From NCBI RefSeq assembly GCF_004011825.1, contig NZ_RKLO01000001.1, positions 643,575-707,574 on the forward strand: a stretch of 64,000 nt of DNA. Direction: 5' to 3'. Under the pieces are notes generated by a model. It did no database searches. It saw only the letters and a program-made list of their open reading frames with translations, and was not told the DNA's origin. The stretch is from Rhodococcus xishaensis (GTDB lineage Bacteria; Actinomycetota; Actinomycetes; Mycobacteriales; Mycobacteriaceae). The translations under genes were made by a program, and so were the position numbers. This document shows positions 10,331 through 18,922 of the stretch, piece by piece (the first letter of the stretch is position 1; each line of letters opens with the position of its first letter).

Positions 10331-11277
10331 CGCTCGGCCAGTTTCGCCTGTGATTCGGTGAGTTGAGCGACAGGCGCCGTGGACTTCCCACGCCATCGCC
10401 GACGGGTCGGAAGCTGGAAGTCGTCGCCACCGGCCGTCTCCGCCTCGCGCTGCGTAGGCGCGGGGGTGTCGGTATGTTCCGGGGCTGAGGTGGCCAAGTC
10501 CGCTGATGGGGGCGCTGCGGCTGCCGCCGCGGTGGCTTCCCGCGTCCTTCGGCGCTCCCTCAGTTCGGCGCGGATGAAATAGGCCAGACCCAGCGGTGCC
10601 ATGATCCCGAACGCGAGCCACTGCAGGCCGTACGACAGGTACGGTCCCGCGTCGAGTTGTGGTAGCGGGATCGTGCCGAGCCCGCCCGGCTGGCCGTCGT
10701 CTAGTTGCAGGTAGCCGCTGACGAGGTCGGTACCGGTGAACTGCCCGATCTGATCGGAGTCGATGTAGTACACCTGTCTGGTGCCGGACTCGGTGATCGG
10801 ATCCTTGCCGGGAACGGTGCCCTCGGACATACGGATCCGGCCCTCGAGGGTCACCTCGCCGATGGGGGGCGCGGGGATAGGCGGTGGCTGGGAGCCCTCG
10901 ACCGGGCGCACATAGCCACGGTTGACGAGCATGGTCTGCCCGTCGGTCAGGCGCAGCGGTGTGAGTACCTCGAAGGCGGGTTTCTCCTCGATCGAACGTA
11001 GCCGAACGAGTACGTCGCTGTCGGGGACGTACGTCCCCGTCGCGGTCACCTTGCGCCACTCGTCACCCGGTGCCGGGCCCGCCCCGCTGATCAGCGGGGC
11101 GATCGGGACGGCGTCGGCGTTGATCGACTGTTCGAGCAGACTGTTGCGCTCGGACGTCCGGGTGTTCTTGCCCAGCTGCCACGGCGCCAGCACCGTGAAG
11201 CACATGAAGGCGAAACCGGCCACCACGGCTGCCAACGCCAGCCAGCCCGGCCGCAATAGAAACTTCAGCCTTCCCAC
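10312..11277 (-). CDS. SURF1 family cytochrome oxidase assembly protein
   Basis: Membrane protein for haem a insertion and assembly of aa3 cytochrome oxidase, whose subunits CtaC, CtaE and CtaF are encoded at 55-63 kb. It has one N-terminal membrane helix (about residues 7-30, with the FTVLAPWQLGKN boundary), a periplasmic domain with LVNRGYVRP, and a C-terminal helix (YGLQWLAFGIMAPLGLAYF). GTG 11277 (321 residues) matches the mycobacterial N-terminus; ATG 11328 would lie inside ptpA. The last 70 residues are Ala/Thr-rich and cytoplasmic. It is third in the ptkA-ptpA-SURF1 operon. Confidence 0.9.
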   Translation of the reverse strand: MGRLKFLLRPGWLALAAVVAGFAFMCFTVLAPWQLGKNTRTSERNSLLEQSINADAVPIAPLISGAGPAPGDEWRKVTATGTYVPDSDVLVRLRSIEEKPAFEVLTPLRLTDGQTMLVNRGYVRPVEGSQPPPIPAPPIGEVTLEGRIRMSEGTVPGKDPITESGTRQVYYIDSDQIGQFTGTDLVSGYLQLDDGQPGGLGTIPLPQLDAGPYLSYGLQWLAFGIMAPLGLAYFIRAELRERRRTREATAAAAAAPPSADLATSAPEHTDTPAPTQREAETAGGDDFQLPTRRRWRGKSTAPVAQLTESQAKLAERYGKRR

Positions 11278-11305
11278 GGCTCCTACCGTACTGGCTCGCA
11301 GCAGG

Positions 11306-11767
11306 TCAGTTCTGCCGCACCCACGCAAGCAGGCCGGGCACCGCAGCCTCGATCTGATCGCGGACGAGCTCGAAATCGGCCATGTCGCCGTAGTAGGGAT
11401 CCGGGACCGATTCCCCGTCGGCCCCTGGGTCGAAGCTGCGCAGTAGTCGCCGCCGGTCGCTGGGCACGCCTAGTTGGGCCAGAATCCGGTCATGCCCGCG
11501 ATCGAGGGGAACGACCAGGTCGGCGGACAGATGGTCGTCGCTGACCTGCGCGGCGCGGTGCCCGGTCGGGTAGCCGGCGGCCTCGAGCACCAGGTCGGTC
11601 CGCGGGTCGGCGCCGCCACCGACGTGATAGCTGTGGGTGCCCGCACTGGTGACCCGGACTCGATCGCCCAGGCCCGCGCGAGACAGGTGATCGGCGAAGA
11701 TCCGCTCCGCCATTGGCGAGCGGCAGATGTTGCCGGTGCACACGAATGTGACGTGAATCGCCGTCAT
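11306..11767 (-). CDS. ptpA: Low-molecular-weight protein tyrosine phosphatase PtpA
   Basis: A 153-residue phosphatase with the P-loop CTGNICRS starting at C10 (nucleophile C10, R16) and the general acid in the DPYYGD loop near residue 127. The start ATG lies one base after the stop of the upstream HAD/PtkA gene, indicating a tight operon. In M. tuberculosis PtpA is secreted and regulated by the kinase PtkA; secretion cannot be judged here, as there is no signal peptide. Confidence 0.95.
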   Translation of the reverse strand: MTAIHVTFVCTGNICRSPMAERIFADHLSRAGLGDRVRVTSAGTHSYHVGGGADPRTDLVLEAAGYPTGHRAAQVSDDHLSADLVVPLDRGHDRILAQLGVPSDRRRLLRSFDPGADGESVPDPYYGDMADFELVRDQIEAAVPGLLAWVRQN

Positions 11768-11768
11768 C

Positions 11769-12458
11769 TCAGCGCGCCTGCGTGAGAATTTTCTCCAGAT
11801 CCGCCACGGTCGGGGCGGACCAGCGAGCTTCGCGTGCCTCCTCGGCGGAGCCGTAGCCCCACTCGACGAACACCGTCGGAATACCCCATTGCGCCGCGCC
11901 GAGGACGTCGTGCTCCCGGTCGCCGATCATCACGATGTCGGCCGAACCTCCGGTCGTCGGTATCCCGAGCCCGCCGAGGACGTGCTCGATGACGTCGGCC
12001 TTGGCGCGACGGGAACCGTTGGCACTGGCCCCGCCGATCACCTCGAAGTAGGGGGCGAGACCGAAGTGTTCGAGAATACGGATCGCGAATTTCTCGGTCT
12101 TGGATGTCGCGACGGCGAGCCTCGCGCCAGCAGCCTGCACGGTCGCGAGCATCGGTTCGATGCCGTTGTAGACCTCGTTTTCCGACCAGCCGACGGCGTC
12201 GTACCGTTCGAAGTACGCGGCCAGCGCCGCCGCTGTTCCCTCCTCGTCCAACCCCATCGCCCGCATCGAGTCCATCAGCGGCGGACCGATGACCGTCGCG
12301 AGCATCTCGGCGGTGGGCTCCGGACGGCCGATAGCAGCGAGGGCGTGCCGGAAGCCGTTGTGGATGCCGAGCGCCGAGTCGGTGAGGGTGCCGTCGAGGT
12401 CGAACAGCATCACCGGGGCCAGGGGACCGGACGGGGAGGATGTCGCGGGGGATGTCAC
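11769..12458 (-). CDS. ptkA: HAD-superfamily hydrolase, PtkA-like
   Basis: A 229-residue HAD protein with motif I DLDGT (nucleophile and acid near residues 20-22), motif II in VATSKTEKFA, and motif III/IV GDREHD. Position directly upstream of ptpA identifies it as the orthologue of Rv2232 (PtkA), described as a tyrosine kinase for PtpA. The mycobacterial protein carries a roughly 80-residue disordered N-terminus; here only about 16 residues precede the DxD motif. It could equally be a phosphoglycolate-phosphatase-like enzyme. The GTG start has GGAG very close upstream. Confidence 0.8.
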   Translation of the reverse strand: MTSPATSSPSGPLAPVMLFDLDGTLTDSALGIHNGFRHALAAIGRPEPTAEMLATVIGPPLMDSMRAMGLDEEGTAAALAAYFERYDAVGWSENEVYNGIEPMLATVQAAGARLAVATSKTEKFAIRILEHFGLAPYFEVIGGASANGSRRAKADVIEHVLGGLGIPTTGGSADIVMIGDREHDVLGAAQWGIPTVFVEWGYGSAEEAREARWSAPTVADLEKILTQAR

Positions 12459-12547
12459 TGCTCCATTGTGCTGTCAACCGTCGGACCACCATCGTGCGGG
12501 ACGCTCGGTCCCGGCATTCACCTGCGTGCACCGTAGGCTCGACGGCT

Positions 12548-13606
12548 ATGGAATCCGGTTCGGGACCGACGGTGGACGCCCTCGCGCGGCTGCGGCACCA
12601 CGGTGACGCCGAGCTGGCTCCCGGTCTGCTCGATTTCGCGGTCAATGTGCAGGGTGACGGGCCGCCGGAGTGGTTGCGACGCAGGCTCACCGACGCGGTC
12701 GTGGGCCTGGGTCGCTATCCGAGCGCCGCGGCCGACGGGCGAGCCCGGGAGCAGGTCGCTGCCCGTCACGGGAGGACGCCAGCCGAGGTGCTACCGCTCG
12801 CCGGAGGCGCCGAGGGGTTCGCCATGCTGCCCCGACTCGGCGTGCGCGAGGCCGCGTTGATCCACCCGTCGTTCACCGAGCCGGAACTGGCGCTACGGGA
12901 AGCTGGGATCACGGTGACGCCCGTGACGCTCGACGCGCCGTACCAGCTGGACCCGTCCGCGGTGCCCGATTCCGCCGACCTCGTCGTGCTCGGCAACCCC
13001 ACCAACCCCACATCGGTGCTGCACCCGGTTGCCGACGTGCTCGCGTTGCGTCGTCCGGGGCGCATCCTCGTGGTCGACGAGGCATTCATGGACGCGGTGC
13101 CCGGCGAGACCGAATCGGTCGCGGGCCGCTCGCTACCCGACGTGTTGGTTCTGCGGAGTCTGACGAAGACGTGGGCGCTCGCGGGCCTACGGTGCGGGTA
13201 CGCGCTCGGGCATCCCGAGCTCTTGGAACGGCTGGTGCGTGGCCGGGCGCATTGGCCGGTCGGCAGCCTGCAACTCGAGGCGATCACCGCCTGCAGTGAG
13301 CCCGCAGCGGTGGCCGAGGCCCAGGAGAGGGCGCGACGGATCGGCGCGGATCGCGCCGTCGCCGTCGCGTTGCTGCGTGAAGCTGGGATCGAGGTCCGGA
13401 CACCCGCCGCGGCGCCGTTCCTGTTGGTGCAGCTGCCGGACGGCGAACGTATGCGGGCTCACCTGCGTCGGCGGGGCATCGCGGTGCGCCGCTGCGATAC
13501 CTTCCCGGGCCTGGGCCCCGACTTTCTGCGCGTCGCGGTCCGGCCGCGGGCGCTGACCGAACAGTTGATTACCGCCATGAGCGAGCTGACGAGGGAGATG
13601 CCGTGA
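12548..13606 (+). CDS. cobC: PLP-dependent CobC (threonine-phosphate decarboxylase-like)
   Basis: A 352-residue aminotransferase-fold enzyme related to histidinol-phosphate aminotransferase. The PLP lysine lies in [12 protein letters not shown], with the substrate-phosphate region NPTNPT and the DEAF aspartate upstream. By position and mycobacterial naming it is CobC (Rv2231c), expected to supply aminopropanol phosphate for CobD. ATG 12548 is chosen; the longer frame from 12440 runs through the promoter region shared with ptkA. Its stop overlaps the next start (GTGA), so the operon is translationally coupled. Confidence 0.87.
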   Translation: MESGSGPTVDALARLRHHGDAELAPGLLDFAVNVQGDGPPEWLRRRLTDAVVGLGRYPSAAADGRAREQVAARHGRTPAEVLPLAGGAEGFAMLPRLGVREAALIHPSFTEPELALREAGITVTPVTLDAPYQLDPSAVPDSADLVVLGNPTNPTSVLHPVADVLALRRPGRILVVDEAFMDAVPGETESVAGRSLPDVLVLRSLTKTWALAGLRCGYALGHPELLERLVRGRAHWPVGSLQLEAITACSEPAAVAEAQERARRIGADRAVAVALLREAGIEVRTPAAAPFLLVQLPDGERMRAHLRRRGIAVRRCDTFPGLGPDFLRVAVRPRALTEQLITAMSELTREMP

Positions 13607-14754
13607 CTCCGACCCCGACTGTCCCGACCCCGACTCTGGCCGACGTGATCGGGGTCCTCGATACGGCGTACCCGCCGGCGCTGGCCGAGCCGTGGGATTC
13701 GGTCGGCTTGGTGGCCGGCGATCCCGCGGACGAGATCCGAAAGGTCGTGGTCGCCGTCGATGCGACCGCCGCGGTCGTCGACGAGGCACTCGACTCGGGT
13801 GCGCAACTGCTGCTGGTGCATCACCCGCTGCTGCTGCGCGGCGTCGACACTGTGGGCGCCCACACCCCCAAAGGGGCACTGCTGCACCGCCTGATCCGTG
13901 GGGGCTGCGCGCTCTTCTCCGCGCACACCAACGCTGACCGTGCAGATCCGGGGGTGTCCGACGCGCTCGCCGGGGCACTGGGCTTGGTCAACCGCCGTCC
14001 GCTCGTCCCGATCCCGGACGTGGTGACCGACAAGTGGGTGGTGATGGTGCCGTCCCCGGAAACCGCCCGGGTGCGTGCGGCGCTGTTCGACGCAGGCGCC
14101 GGGCAACTCGGCCGCTACAGCGACTGCAGCTGGACCGTGACCAGCGAGGGACAGTTCCGTCCGCTGGCCGGTGCGAGCCCCGCACGGGGGACCATCGGCG
14201 AACTCGAGGTGGTGGTCGAAGACCGGGTCGAGGTAATCGCGCCCCGATCGGCGCGCTCGTCGATTCTGCGGGCGCTGCTCGCCGCACACCCCTACGAGGA
14301 GCCGGCGTTCGACGTGTTCGAGACCGCCGATCTGCCCGGCCGCCGGGGACTCGGCCGCGTCGGCGAGCTGCCACGCCCGCTGACTCTGCAGGAATTCACC
14401 GCCCACGTCGCGTCGGCGCTGCCTCGGACGGAGTGGGGTGTGCGGGCGGCCGGTGATCCCGAACGGATCATCCGCACGGTCGCGGTGTGCGGCGGGTCCG
14501 GGGACTCGCTGCTCGACACCGTCGCCAAACTTCGTGCCGACGCTTACGTCACAGCCGACCTGCGGCACCACCCGGCGGACGAGCATCTGCGCAAGGACGG
14601 TCCGGCGCTCGTCGACGTCGCGCACTGGGCCAGCGAACAGCCGTGGTGCGCGCAGGCGAAGGGCGTGCTGGACGCTCGGTTCTCCGAAGTCGACGGTTGG
14701 GATGTGCATGTCACGGCTCTTCGGACCGATCCGTGGACCGTTGCCCGTCACTGA
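13603..14754 (+). CDS. Nif3-like dinuclear metal-centre protein (DUF34/NIF3)
   Basis: A 383-residue member of the widely conserved NIF3 family, with two metal-binding halves and an inserted PII-like domain typical of actinobacterial members. Ligand histidines lie in [12 protein letters not shown] and in the C-terminal DVAHWASEQ. The family is hexameric; its substrate is unresolved (GTP cyclohydrolase-like or thiamine/folate-related proposals exist). GTG 13603 overlaps the cobC stop by four bases. The N-terminus begins with a short TPTPT-type repeat. Confidence 0.9.
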   Translation: MTPTPTVPTPTLADVIGVLDTAYPPALAEPWDSVGLVAGDPADEIRKVVVAVDATAAVVDEALDSGAQLLLVHHPLLLRGVDTVGAHTPKGALLHRLIRGGCALFSAHTNADRADPGVSDALAGALGLVNRRPLVPIPDVVTDKWVVMVPSPETARVRAALFDAGAGQLGRYSDCSWTVTSEGQFRPLAGASPARGTIGELEVVVEDRVEVIAPRSARSSILRALLAAHPYEEPAFDVFETADLPGRRGLGRVGELPRPLTLQEFTAHVASALPRTEWGVRAAGDPERIIRTVAVCGGSGDSLLDTVAKLRADAYVTADLRHHPADEHLRKDGPALVDVAHWASEQPWCAQAKGVLDARFSEVDGWDVHVTALRTDPWTVARH

Positions 14755-14863
14755 GGGGCGGCCGATGTGGTCGGTGGAGGGTGTTTTCAGGGGTACGGTT
14801 GTTTTCTGATCTCGGGCCGTCCGAGCACCCCGAACAACAAGAACACAGCAGGAGCTTCCACGC

Positions 14864-15601
14864 GTGAACGCCGATCCCACAGTGCAGTCCAAGCTTCTCC
14901 AGCTGGCCGATGCGGACACCGAGCTGGCACGGCTCGCGCACCGTCGCTCGACACTGCCCGAGCAGGCAGAGGTGGAACGGCTCGAGGCTGAGCGACTCTC
15001 CCGGAAAGACGCGGCGGTTGCCGTCGAGATCGTGCTCGACGACCTGGACCGCGACATCAAGAAGCTCGAAGGCGAGGTGGATGCTGTTCGCCAGCGTGAG
15101 GCACGTGACCGCAAGCTACTCGACGGCGGCACGCTGGCCCCGAAGCAGCTGTCGGAGTTGCAGCACGAGCTCGGCAGCCTCGAGCGGCGGCAGAGTGTGC
15201 TCGAGGACGAGCTGCTCGAGGTGATGGAGCGGCGGGAGGCGTCGCAGGCCGACCACGATCACGCCGGCGCCCGATTGACAAAAGCCGAGGACGAGTTGAT
15301 CGACGCCGAGCGGCGCCGAGACGACGCCGTAGCCGACCTCGAGAACGCATGCCAGCGATGTGAAGCCGACCGTGCAGCCCTGGTCGGGCAGATTCCCGCG
15401 GACTTGTTGGCGATCTACGAGAAGCAGCTCGAGCGGCGTGGTGTCGGGGCGGCGCTGTTGCAGGCCCGGCGGTGCGGCGCGTGCCGGATCGAGATCGATC
15501 GCGGCGAGATCGCGCGCATCGCTGCGACGCCCGCGGACGTCGTCGTACGCTGCCCCGAGTGCGGCGCAATCATGGTGCGAACCAAGGAGTCCGGTCTGTG
15601 A
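14864..15601 (+). CDS. Coiled-coil protein with C4 zinc ribbon
   Basis: A 245-residue protein with a long Glu/Arg/Leu-rich coiled coil (about residues 10-175) followed by a zinc ribbon with two Cys pairs, CGAC and CPEC, near residues 204-233. It corresponds to Rv2229c and to the DUF164/zf-RING_7 family, which is thought to bind nucleic acid or act as a scaffold; no activity is established. GTG 14864 has AGGAG about 9 bases upstream. It overlaps the RNase H gene by four bases. Confidence 0.87.
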   Translation: MNADPTVQSKLLQLADADTELARLAHRRSTLPEQAEVERLEAERLSRKDAAVAVEIVLDDLDRDIKKLEGEVDAVRQREARDRKLLDGGTLAPKQLSELQHELGSLERRQSVLEDELLEVMERREASQADHDHAGARLTKAEDELIDAERRRDDAVADLENACQRCEADRAALVGQIPADLLAIYEKQLERRGVGAALLQARRCGACRIEIDRGEIARIAATPADVVVRCPECGAIMVRTKESGL

Positions 15602-16716
15602 CCCATGATCGGGTCATCGTCGAAGCCGACGGCGGTTCGCGGGGCAACCCGGGACCGGCCGGCTACGGTGCGGTGGTCTTCGACGTCGACCGTCGCCGTG
15701 TCCTCGCCGAACGCCGCGAGTTCCTCGGTGTGGCCACCAACAACGTCGCCGAGTATCGGGGGCTGATCGCGGGCCTGACCGCGGCCCGCGACCTGGAGGC
15801 GCGCGAGGTGGACGTGCGGATGGACTCCAAGCTCGTGGTCGAGCAGATGTCGGGGCGGTGGAAGGTCAAGCACTCCGACATGATTCCGCTCGCGCAGCGG
15901 GCGCAGGAGTTGGCCGGATCGTTCGCGCGGGTGACGTACACGTGGATCCCACGCAGCGAGAACCCCCACGCCGACCGTCTCGCGAACGAGGCGATGGACG
16001 GTGCGGACGCGATCACGTCGGGTTTCGCCGCAGAAGACGAGACCGAGGAAGCTCCGGCCCCGCGTCCCGCCACCGGCTCGGCGGCGGGCTGGACGGGTGC
16101 GGTAGGCGCCCCGGCCCGCATGCTGCTGCTGCGTCACGGCCAAACCGAGCTCTCGATCGAACGCCGCTACTCAGGTCGAGGCAACCCGCCGCTCACCGCC
16201 CAGGGCCGTGCTCAAGCACTGGCGGCGGCCGAGCGGATTGCAGCGAGAGGTGCGATCGCGGCGGTCGTGTCGTCTCCGCTCGGGCGTGCGCGAGAGACCG
16301 CCGAGGCGGCCGCCCGTGCGCTCGGGCTGCCGGTCACGGTCCACGAGGGGCTCGTGGAGACGGACTTCGGCAAGTGGGAGGGCCTGACGTTCGGCGAGGC
16401 GGCCCAGCGTGATCCCGAGCTGCATCGACGGTGGCTGTCGGATACGACGGTTCGACCGCCGGAGGGCGAGAGTTTCGACGAGGTCAAGGCACGGATCGAA
16501 GCTGTCCGCGACGACCTGACCGCAGCCTACGCAGGGTCCAACATCCTGGTCGTGACGCACGTGACGCCGATCAAGACACTGCTCCAGCTGGCACTCGGTG
16601 TGGGGCCGTCCCTGCTCTATCGCCTGCACCTGGACCCGGCGTCGCTCAGCATCGCCGAGTTCTACCCGGACGGCGGGTCGTCGGTGCGGCTGGTCAACGA
16701 TACGTCGCACTTGTAG
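15598..16716 (+). CDS. Bifunctional RNase H / acid phosphatase (CobC-type phosphatase fusion)
   Basis: Two enzymes in one 372-residue chain. Residues 1-140 are an RNase HI-like domain with the DEDD ligands in EADGGSRGN, NVAEYRG, RMDSKL and HADRLANEA. Residues about 170-372 are a histidine phosphatase domain with RHGQT, the VETDFGKWEG acid, and the second histidine in VVTHVTPIK. An Ala/Pro/Glu linker joins them. In M. tuberculosis the homologue (Rv2228c) has RNase H and alpha-ribazole-phosphate phosphatase activities. GTG 15598 overlaps the upstream stop; the 3' end overlaps the convergent DUF4383 gene by 23 bp. Confidence 0.93.
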   Translation: MTHDRVIVEADGGSRGNPGPAGYGAVVFDVDRRRVLAERREFLGVATNNVAEYRGLIAGLTAARDLEAREVDVRMDSKLVVEQMSGRWKVKHSDMIPLAQRAQELAGSFARVTYTWIPRSENPHADRLANEAMDGADAITSGFAAEDETEEAPAPRPATGSAAGWTGAVGAPARMLLLRHGQTELSIERRYSGRGNPPLTAQGRAQALAAAERIAARGAIAAVVSSPLGRARETAEAAARALGLPVTVHEGLVETDFGKWEGLTFGEAAQRDPELHRRWLSDTTVRPPEGESFDEVKARIEAVRDDLTAAYAGSNILVVTHVTPIKTLLQLALGVGPSLLYRLHLDPASLSIAEFYPDGGSSVRLVNDTSHL

Positions 16717-17149
16717 GGCCGTCGTCGCGCCGAGGTAGCGCGATACCGAGGAACACCAGGGCGACCCCAGCGACGATATGGAGCCAGCTCGAGGCACGGT
16801 CGATGGGCATGAAGTTCGACGCGCTCTCGACGTCGATGACCAGCCCGAAGACACCCAGTAGAACGGCCAGCAGCCCGCCGCCGATGAGGAACATCTCGGA
16901 TGCGGCCAGCGTGCGCGACATGGCGAGTCCCACGATCCCGGCCCCGATGCGCGCGACGTTGGTCAGGACCGACACATCCAACGAGCCGAACAGTTCGGCC
17001 TCGGTGCCGGGTCCCGCCCAGGCGATGCCGTCCAGTTCGGAGGTGAGGCCGGGGACGAAACCGAGAAACCCGATCAACAGAATCGCGGCCGCGACCACGG
17101 TCGTTGCAAGTTGCGTCGTGGTCCGCGCGAGGCCCTCGGGCCGGTCCAT
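16694..17149 (-). CDS. DUF4383 domain-containing membrane protein
   Basis: A 151-residue protein with four predicted membrane helices (about residues 15-35, 60-80, 85-108, 122-142) and an Arg-rich tail. It fits the DUF4383 family of small actinobacterial membrane proteins of unknown role. Its last 23 bp overlap the 3' end of the RNase H/phosphatase gene in the opposite direction. Confidence 0.8.
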   Translation of the reverse strand: MDRPEGLARTTTQLATTVVAAAILLIGFLGFVPGLTSELDGIAWAGPGTEAELFGSLDVSVLTNVARIGAGIVGLAMSRTLAASEMFLIGGGLLAVLLGVFGLVIDVESASNFMPIDRASSWLHIVAGVALVFLGIALPRRDDGPTSATYR

Positions 17150-17503
17150 CGTCCCACCTCCGGTGGCGCACTGTGAGTGCTCACGCTGTCTGGTGCGTGG
17201 GTACCCATTCTTCGACGATTCAGCACGTGAGGTTTCCGATTGGCTCGCCGGTCGACGTCAGGCGTAGCCTGGAACGTTGTGAATGCCCTGTTGACCTGTC
17301 GCCTCTACGTCGACAACTGTCTGCAGGCCAGCGCGGTCTGTCACGCCTGACGCCCCGACCTCCAGTGTCCGGGGCCGGGCTCGGAATGTTCGGCCCGGAA
17401 TGTTCGAGCTCGGAATGTTCGAGTCTTCCTTGCGCCCATCTCGCGGTCGCGCGCGTTGTCCGTCTTGCGCCGCCGTCTCCAGATCCCTACCGGAAAGGCC
17501 CTC
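17150..17503. other. 354-bp intergenic region with three CGGAATGTTCG repeats
   Basis: This divergent promoter region between DUF4383 and the symporter gene holds the 11-mer CGGAATGTTCG three times, at 17382, 17396 and 17411 (spacings 14 and 15 bp). Each copy contains the short dyad GAA-TG-TTC. The spacing of about one and a half helical turns could suit operator sites, or the array may be another tandem duplication. Confidence 0.6.
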
Positions 17504-18919
17504 ATGTCGGCCGCTACCTTCGATGCGCCCCGGCGTGTCCTGCCCAAGTGGGCAACATCCTTCGGTCCTCAGATCGTCGCCGGTCTGATCGTCGGTGTCA
17601 TCCTCGGTCTGGTGGCCCGGTCGATGCCCGACGCCGCGGACGGCAACGAGAACTGGCTTGTCGGAACCGTCACCACGATCGGATCCAGCTACGTCTCGCT
17701 GCTTACCGTCGCGGTCATCCCCCTGATCTTCACGGCCGTCGTCAGTTCCATCGCAAACTTGCGCAACGTCGCCAATGCCGCCCGCCTGGCGGTGCAGACA
17801 CTCTTGTGGTTCGCGATCACCGCCTTCATTGCTGTGCTGGTCGGCATCACGATCGGGCTGATCACCCAGCCCGGCACCAACACCACGGTCGACGCAACGA
17901 ACGCAACGGAGCCCGGCAGTTCCGGATCGTGGTGGGCATTTCTCACCGGACTCGTGCCGCAGAACTTCCTCGGCCTGGGGGCACAGACGACCGTCTCCGG
18001 TGACAACGCCTCGTCGCTGACGGCAACCACGTCGCTGAGCTTCAACGTGCTGCAGTTGCTCGTGGTCGCGATCGCCATTGGCATCGCTGCCCTCAAGGTC
18101 GGGCAAAAGGCCGAGCCGTTCCTGAACTTCAACGCATCGCTCCTCGCGATCGTCCAGAAGGTGCTGTGGTGGATCATTCGCCTCGCTCCGATCGGTACCG
18201 CGGCTCTGATCGCGAAGGCCGTCGCCACCTATGGCTGGGATGCCATCGGCCAGCTCGGTGTGTTCACCGTCGCCGTGTACCTCGGCCTGGCTGTCATCTT
18301 CCTTGTGGTGTACCCGACTCTGATTCGCGTGCACGGCCTTTCGGTGAAGCGGTTCTACTCCGGGGTGTGGCCGGCAACGCAACTCGGCTTCGTATCCCGT
18401 TCCTCGATCGGCACCCTGCCGCTTACCGAGCGGGTCACCGAACGGAACCTCGGTGTGCCCCGCGAGTACGCGTCGTTCGCGGTGCCGCTGGGGGCGACGA
18501 CAAAGATGGACGGCTGCGCTGCAGTGTATCCGGCGATCGCGGCGATCTTCGTCGCCGAGTTCTACGGTGTGCACCTGAGCCTGACCGACTACCTTCTGAT
18601 CATCGTGGTATCGGTCATCGGATCGGCGGCGACGGCCGGAACAACCGGCGCGACGGTGATGCTCACGTTGACCCTGTCCACCCTCGGCCTGCCGCTCGCC
18701 GGTGTCGGTCTGCTGCTCGCCGTGGAGCCGATCGTCGACATGGGCCGCACCGCCGTCAACGTCACCGGGCAGGCGCTCGTGCCGACGATCGTCGCCAAAC
18801 GGGAGAAGATCCTCGACGAGTCGCTGTACAACGCTCCCCGGCGGGGCGACCCGTTCGCCGACGAGTCGCTCGAACCGGCCCCGACGCCGGCCCCGGCCCC
18901 GGCCCCAGCCCCGGCCTGA
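17504..18919 (+). CDS. Dicarboxylate/amino acid:cation symporter (DAACS family)
   Basis: A 471-residue sodium/proton-coupled transporter with about eight membrane helices and two re-entrant loops. The family motif regions are visible: a Ser-rich loop (SRSSIGTLP), LGATTKMDGCA and GTTGATVM. The likely substrate is C4-dicarboxylate or glutamate/aspartate. ATG 17504 is chosen over 17456 because GGAAAGG lies 5 bases upstream. The C-terminus ends in a low-complexity Pro-Ala repeat. Its stop lies 3 bp from the stop of the convergent SLC13-like gene. Confidence 0.88.
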   Translation: MSAATFDAPRRVLPKWATSFGPQIVAGLIVGVILGLVARSMPDAADGNENWLVGTVTTIGSSYVSLLTVAVIPLIFTAVVSSIANLRNVANAARLAVQTLLWFAITAFIAVLVGITIGLITQPGTNTTVDATNATEPGSSGSWWAFLTGLVPQNFLGLGAQTTVSGDNASSLTATTSLSFNVLQLLVVAIAIGIAALKVGQKAEPFLNFNASLLAIVQKVLWWIIRLAPIGTAALIAKAVATYGWDAIGQLGVFTVAVYLGLAVIFLVVYPTLIRVHGLSVKRFYSGVWPATQLGFVSRSSIGTLPLTERVTERNLGVPREYASFAVPLGATTKMDGCAAVYPAIAAIFVAEFYGVHLSLTDYLLIIVVSVIGSAATAGTTGATVMLTLTLSTLGLPLAGVGLLLAVEPIVDMGRTAVNVTGQALVPTIVAKREKILDESLYNAPRRGDPFADESLEPAPTPAPAPAPAPA

Positions 18920-18922
18920 CAC

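Noticed and set aside
17382-17421. Possible LexA box in the triple repeat
   Set aside because: Only the right half (TGTTCGA) resembles a LexA site; the left half does not match GAAC.
17258-18922. Very long antisense frame opposite the symporter gene
   Set aside because: The symporter frame has clear transporter motifs; the antisense frame is Arg/Gly/Asp-rich filler.
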